NCBI GenBank assembly: GCA_944381295.1
Contig: CALWKP010000084.1
Location: 1 to 8,783, forward strand
Length of the DNA: 8,783 bases
DNA from: an uncultured Clostridia bacterium
Lineage (GTDB): Bacteria; Bacillota; Clostridia; Oscillospirales; Acutalibacteraceae
Direction of reading: 5' to 3'
Both the position numbers and the translations under genes were made by a program. Under the pieces are notes generated by a model. The model saw only the letters and a program-made list of their open reading frames with translations. It was not told the DNA's origin and made no database searches. Positions 6,407-8,783 of the stretch are shown here, in pieces (the first letter of the stretch is position 1; the number at the start of each line of letters is the position of its first letter).

Positions 6407-7204
6407 ATGATGAAACGCTTCCGATCTCATTCTGTTTTTACGATTGTAATTGCCATATTTTGCTGTATTCTGTACACATCTTCTGTTTTTGCAGCGATTC
6501 CTGAGCCAACTTCCCTGTTTTACATCAATGATTTTGCTTCTGTCCTTTCGGAAGATACAGAAAAATATATTCTGGATCAAAGCAGAGCTCTGGACAAAGC
6601 GACAACTGCACAGTTAGTTGTCGTAACGGTTCAGGAAATGGATGGGCTGGAAGATTCCGAATATGCCTTGGAACTCGGTCGGGAATGGGGCGTGGGCAGC
6701 GCAGAAAAAGACAATGGCATTATTCTTTTGCTGGCCGTATCAGAACGCCGCATCCGCATTGAAGTTGGGCCAGGATTGGAAGGCGCCATCAACGATGCGA
6801 AAGCTGGACGTCTGCTTGATAATTACGCAATTCCCTACCTCAGTGAAGATCAATGGGATGAAGGAATCCGCAATGTTTATTCTGCTCTTTTGGCAGAAGT
6901 TTATGAAGAATACGGCATCGTTCCCCCGGATACAGTGGAAAGCGCAATTGTCGTAGATGATTCTCAAGAGGACTCAGCAGGTTTGGGAGCTTTTTCCTGG
7001 GTATTTATCCTTATTGTTCTCATTATTATCTTTGGAACGCGGCGAACGAACCATACGCATTTTGGCGGCCCCTTTTTTGGCGGATGGGGTGGCGGATTCC
7101 GAGGCGGTGGTGGCAGTTTCCGAAGCGGAGGAGGTTTCAGCGGCGGCGGGTTCCGAGGCGGCGGCGGCAGCTTTGGCGGCGGCGGCGCTGGACGCGGATT
7201 TTGA
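6407..7204 (+). CDS. TPM domain-containing secreted/membrane protein (YgcG family) with Gly-rich tail
   Basis: A 265-residue protein with a basic N-terminus and signal peptide (about 1-29, ending SSVFA-A). A TPM domain follows (about 38-165), with ending strands RRIRIEVGPGLEGAINDAKAGRLLD (115-138), which are characteristic of the family. A membrane helix (about 195-211) precedes an extremely Gly-rich, Phe/Arg/Ser-containing C-terminal tail (219-265) ending GAGRGF. The expected topology is TPM domain outside, tail inside. TPM proteins have been described as acid phosphatase-like or as envelope assembly factors (plant TLP18.3, bacterial YgcG); the activity here is unproven. It follows lemA by about 18 nt, the usual pairing. 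The start is ambiguous: TTG 6404, ATG 6407 and ATG 6410 are consecutive in frame. The ribosome site AAAGGGGA (6395-6402) best serves 6407 or 6410, with no effect on the mature protein. Confidence 0.92.
   Translation: MMKRFRSHSVFTIVIAIFCCILYTSSVFAAIPEPTSLFYINDFASVLSEDTEKYILDQSRALDKATTAQLVVVTVQEMDGLEDSEYALELGREWGVGSAEKDNGIILLLAVSERRIRIEVGPGLEGAINDAKAGRLLDNYAIPYLSEDQWDEGIRNVYSALLAEVYEEYGIVPPDTVESAIVVDDSQEDSAGLGAFSWVFILIVLIIIFGTRRTNHTHFGGPFFGGWGGGFRGGGGSFRSGGGFSGGGFRGGGGSFGGGGAGRGF
7064..7201 (+). repeat. Low-complexity GGC/GGN tract encoding the Gly-rich tail
   Basis: The DNA is a run of glycine codons interrupted by Phe, Arg and Ser codons, including a near-perfect GGC repeat around 7158-7187. 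It encodes GGGGS/F-like repeats typical of the C-termini of TPM proteins. Such tracts can vary in copy number between strains. Confidence 0.7.
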
Positions 7205-7246
7205 TTTCAGGATACTCGCCAGTTCCCTTATTTTCCTTAACTTTTC

Positions 7247-7294
7247 AATAAAAAGTGTCTTTTCCACGGTTTCCGGGAAAAGACACTTTTTATT
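7247..7294 (+). terminator. Strong intrinsic terminator of the lemA-TPM operon
   Basis: A perfect 19-bp inverted repeat, AATAAAAAGTGTCTTTTCC (7247-7265) with GGAAAAGACACTTTTTATT (7276-7294). Three further pairs (CGG/CCG) close around a TTT loop with one bulged A. The 3' arm supplies the U-tract (TTTTTATT). It lies 43 nt after the TPM stop. The A-rich 5' arm would make it work in either direction. Confidence 0.92.
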
Positions 7295-7453
7295 ATTCTG
7301 TAAAGAATCCACATGGTGTGTACCTTCGTTCTATCAAAAAACACTATGTTGGAGCATTTTTCTCAAAAGCTAGAAGATTTCAATATGATTTCATTTTTGT
7401 TTTCCTTTTTTCTATTTAACTCTATGTTTGCTCTTCCATTTTGATGTGCAGTA

Positions 7454-7462
7454 TGGTACAAT
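7454..7462 (+). promoter_or_regulatory. Extended -10 promoter of the small secreted-protein gene
   Basis: TGG-TACAAT gives an extended -10 (TG one base before a five-of-six hexamer, TACAAT at 7457-7462). At 17 nt spacing the upstream hexamer is TTCCAT, a poor -35, which is typical of extended -10 promoters. Transcription would start near 7469, inside the adjacent palindrome. Confidence 0.6.
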
Positions 7463-7464
7463 TA

Positions 7465-7482
7465 AGTTAGTTTGAACTAACT
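7465..7482. promoter_or_regulatory. 18-bp palindromic operator candidate over the transcription start
   Basis: AGTTAGTTTGAACTAACT is an inverted repeat with 8-bp arms (AGTTAGTT/AACTAACT) around a central TG. It begins 2 nt after the -10 and so covers the predicted start site. Size and symmetry fit a dimeric winged-helix or TetR-type repressor (MarR-like operators look similar). No regulator gene is in the window. A hairpin in the 5' end of the transcript is the alternative. Confidence 0.6.
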
Positions 7483-7518
7483 ATGTAAGCCTAGTATTTT
7501 TCGAAAGGAGTAGATTTT

Positions 7519-7887
7519 ATGAAAAAAACTTTTCCACTTTTCTTCTCATTAGCTATCTTAATCACGTTCCTGACATGCTGCAAAGCCAGCGATGAATCTT
7601 CTCTTGCTATCCAAGCGCTTTACGACCGAAGCATAATTGCAAAGGAATACACGCAGGAGATTTTTTCCGAAAAAATGAAGGACTTTGGAAATTCCTATTC
7701 CATCGAACAGGTTTCTTATGGCTTTATTCCCGATATCACTCCCATTTATCTTGTAGGTTATCAGTACAAGGTAAACAATACAGTCAAAACATACGCCTAT
7801 AAACTTATAATGAGCGATGACGAAACACCTGAATGTACCATCTTGGAAGAAGGCGAAAAAGTTGCTGACTTTTTATTCTCTGAATGA
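7519..7887 (+). CDS. Small exported, lipoprotein-like protein of unknown function
   Basis: A 122-residue protein. The N-terminus has two lysines, a hydrophobic core (about 5-19) and then CCKASDESS. This looks like a lipoprotein signal with the lipid-bearing cysteine at C21, but the residue before it would be Cys instead of the usual Gly/Ala/Ser, so the lipobox (LTC-C) is atypical. An ordinary signal peptide is possible. The mature part is hydrophilic with a predicted helix (about 28-55) followed by a strand-rich segment containing YLVGYQYKVNN and TYAYKLIMSDDE. I recognise no family. ATG 7519 is supported by AAGGAG (7505-7510) 8 nt upstream and by the promoter at 7454-7462. It is apparently monocistronic, with a terminator overlapping its stop codon. 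Confidence 0.8.
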   Translation: MKKTFPLFFSLAILITFLTCCKASDESSLAIQALYDRSIIAKEYTQEIFSEKMKDFGNSYSIEQVSYGFIPDITPIYLVGYQYKVNNTVKTYAYKLIMSDDETPECTILEEGEKVADFLFSE

Positions 7888-7918
7888 TTCTGAAAGATTG
7901 TAATCAGAAATCTTTTTT
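7886..7918 (+). terminator. Intrinsic terminator overlapping the stop codon of the small exported protein gene
   Basis: GATTCTGA (7886-7893) pairs with TCAGAAATC (7904-7912) with one bulged base, followed by TTTTTT (7913-7918). The stem begins inside the TGA stop (7885-7887). A second pairing, AAAGATT (7893-7899) with AATCTTT (7909-7915), is mutually exclusive with the first and also leads into the T-run. Confidence 0.65.
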
Positions 7919-7973
7919 AAATTCCTGCTTGTTTCATTTTGCTAGATCATTCTAACAGGCGAAAATTTACCTG

Positions 7974-7988
7974 AAAAACTACGTTTTT
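7974..7988. promoter_or_regulatory. Short inverted repeat just upstream of the kinase promoter
   Basis: AAAAAC-TAC-GTTTTT is a 6-bp-arm inverted repeat ending 3 nt before the candidate -35 of the downstream gene. Its position would suit an activator or repressor site. The arms are A/T-dominated, so chance is a serious alternative. Confidence 0.25.
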
Positions 7989-7991
7989 ACC

Positions 7992-8020
7992 TTGCGGTTA
8001 ATGGGAAACCCTTTTATAAT
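7992..8020 (+). promoter_or_regulatory. Promoter of the APH-family kinase gene
   Basis: TTGCGG (7992-7997) and a perfect TATAAT (8015-8020) lie 17 nt apart, 47 nt before the ATG at 8068. The -35 matches only TTG, so activity may depend on an activator. The spacer contains GGTT-N7-AACC (7996-8010), a weak dyad. Confidence 0.55.
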
Positions 8021-8067
8021 TCTAGGTAGTTGAGCAGAATGACTTTTTGCAGAGGAGAAAAAAGACG

Positions 8068-8783
8068 ATGCTTTCAACAAATCAAATTACAACCATTTTG
8101 AAGGAACAATTTTCACTGGAATGTACTGATATTACAAAAGTCATTGGAGGATTATCGGCTGAAGCCTATCGCATCAAGACCTCAAACGGTGATTTCTTCT
8201 TAAAAGTCTATGATAAGCAACTAACACAAACACATTTATGGATCGAAAATATTGATAATTATATGCCGCTTCTGTTATGGTTAAATCAAAACGAAAAATT
8301 AAGAGGGAAAATCATTTTCCCTCTCACTACTATCAATGGCAATTATCGTGTAGAAGATACAAATTATGTGTATATTTTATTTGAATATATTTCTGGAACC
8401 ACTATTGCTAAAAGGTCCCTAACCGATACACAGGTTGTCGAGCTTGCTGAAATCATGGCGCAGTTACATAGCTGCAGCCTGGATATTTCCGTAATCTCCC
8501 CGCGAATGATCGAGAATTTCGATATCCCATTTTGCGATTCTTTGCAGGACTATCTTGCAGGAGATTACGCAATAGCTCCTGAGGATATCCGTTCTATTTT
8601 GCATCCCTGCATGGAACAATTATCCATGAAAATTCGTACGCTTCAATCAACATCTCAAAAAGTAAAACAAATGAATCCCCAAAAGGTACTTTGCCACACA
8701 GACGCTCATGGTTGGAATTTGATGCAAAGCGATCATTTGGTATTGGTCGATTGGGAGGGGATGAAGTTGGCCCCTGCCGAAGC
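8068..8783 (+). CDS. Phosphotransferase of the APH (aminoglycoside/choline kinase-like) family, 3' end cut by window
   Basis: An open frame from ATG 8068 to the window edge gives 238 complete codons. The N-lobe shows GGLSAEAYRIKT (27-38) as the nucleotide-binding loop and FFLKVYD (43-49) with K46 as the likely ATP-contacting lysine. ILFEYISG (103-110) is the hinge. The catalytic loop is VLCHTDAHGWNLM (H210, D212, N217; Brenner motif HxDxxxxN). The metal-binding Asp is D228 in LVLVDWEGMKLAPAEA. The VDW...LAP pattern resembles the spectinomycin phosphotransferase APH(9) subgroup, but many uncharacterised clostridial proteins share it. It should transfer phosphate from ATP to a small hydroxyl substrate; drug resistance is only one possibility. 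About 70-100 residues are missing at the C-terminus. The ribosome site AGAGGAG (8051-8057) lies 10 nt upstream. Confidence 0.85.
   Translation, partial: MLSTNQITTILKEQFSLECTDITKVIGGLSAEAYRIKTSNGDFFLKVYDKQLTQTHLWIENIDNYMPLLLWLNQNEKLRGKIIFPLTTINGNYRVEDTNYVYILFEYISGTTIAKRSLTDTQVVELAEIMAQLHSCSLDISVISPRMIENFDIPFCDSLQDYLAGDYAIAPEDIRSILHPCMEQLSMKIRTLQSTSQKVKQMNPQKVLCHTDAHGWNLMQSDHLVLVDWEGMKLAPAE

Larger units (their letters stand above)
7205..7518. other. Intergenic stretch: terminator, AT-rich spacer, promoter/operator
   Basis: This 314-nt gap holds the lemA-TPM terminator (7247-7294). An AT-rich spacer with no supported gene follows (7295-7453), and then the promoter and palindrome of the next gene (7454-7482) with its ribosome site (7505-7510). 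From here on the sequence is visibly richer in A and T than the genes to the left. Confidence 0.7.

Noticed and set aside
7158..7187. GGC run as a possible microsatellite or CRISPR-like repeat
   Set aside because: It is the glycine codon tract of a conserved protein tail; there are no spacers and no regular unit beyond codons.
6974..7312. Minus-strand Ala/Ser-rich open frame opposite the TPM tail
   Set aside because: Its alanine runs are the antisense of the GGC glycine codons; it also crosses the terminator and has no ribosome site.
7313..7444. 43-residue hydrophobic ORF in the intergenic stretch
   Set aside because: No ribosome binding site, Phe-rich because the DNA is T-rich, and it lies between a terminator and a promoter with no transcript expected to cover it.
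7996..8010. MerR-type operator in the kinase promoter spacer
   Set aside because: The dyad is only 4 bp per arm and the -35/-10 spacing is a normal 17 nt, not the 19-20 nt typical of MerR-controlled promoters.

Overview
The window looks like chromosome from a low-to-mid GC Gram-positive anaerobe of the Clostridia, most likely Lachnospiraceae. This is inferred from strong AGGAGG-type ribosome binding sites, sigma-A-like promoters (one with an extended -10), U-tract or long-stem terminators, and the gene families present (LemA/TPM pair, DUF308 membrane protein, DHH phosphoesterase). No rRNA, tRNA, IS element, CRISPR array or phage gene was seen.

Layout. Positions 1-2401 (minus) hold one very long reading frame that leaves the window. 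It has an N-terminal xylose-isomerase-like TIM barrel joined in frame to an acyl-CoA synthetase (AMP-binding) domain. Upstream of it, 2615-3640 (minus) is a DHH/DHHA1 phosphoesterase with a GTG start; two abutting hairpins lie between the two genes. A symmetric -10-like palindrome near 3727 separates this minus block from a divergent DUF308/HdeD-like membrane protein (3815-4348, plus). A 15-bp inverted repeat (4435-4466) separates that gene from the convergent extended-SDR oxidoreductase (4622-5647, minus). A possible 40-residue ORF lies just downstream of the SDR gene.

The 5648-5812 gap carries well-formed divergent promoters, one for the SDR gene and one for a lemA-TPM operon (5813-7204, plus) that ends at a strong intrinsic terminator (7247-7294). 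The window then becomes visibly more AT-rich. It holds a small secreted or lipoprotein-like gene of unknown function (7519-7887), whose promoter is overlapped by an 18-bp palindromic operator candidate, and a truncated APH-family small-molecule kinase (8068 to the window end).

The genes do not form one pathway. LemA and the TPM protein are a recurrent envelope pair and almost certainly work together. The most distinctive item is the TIM-barrel/acyl-CoA synthetase fusion: both halves keep their visible active-site motifs, so a bifunctional enzyme is plausible, but its substrate cannot be read from the sequence. The two AT-rich genes at the right end look like accessory cargo with their own regulation.
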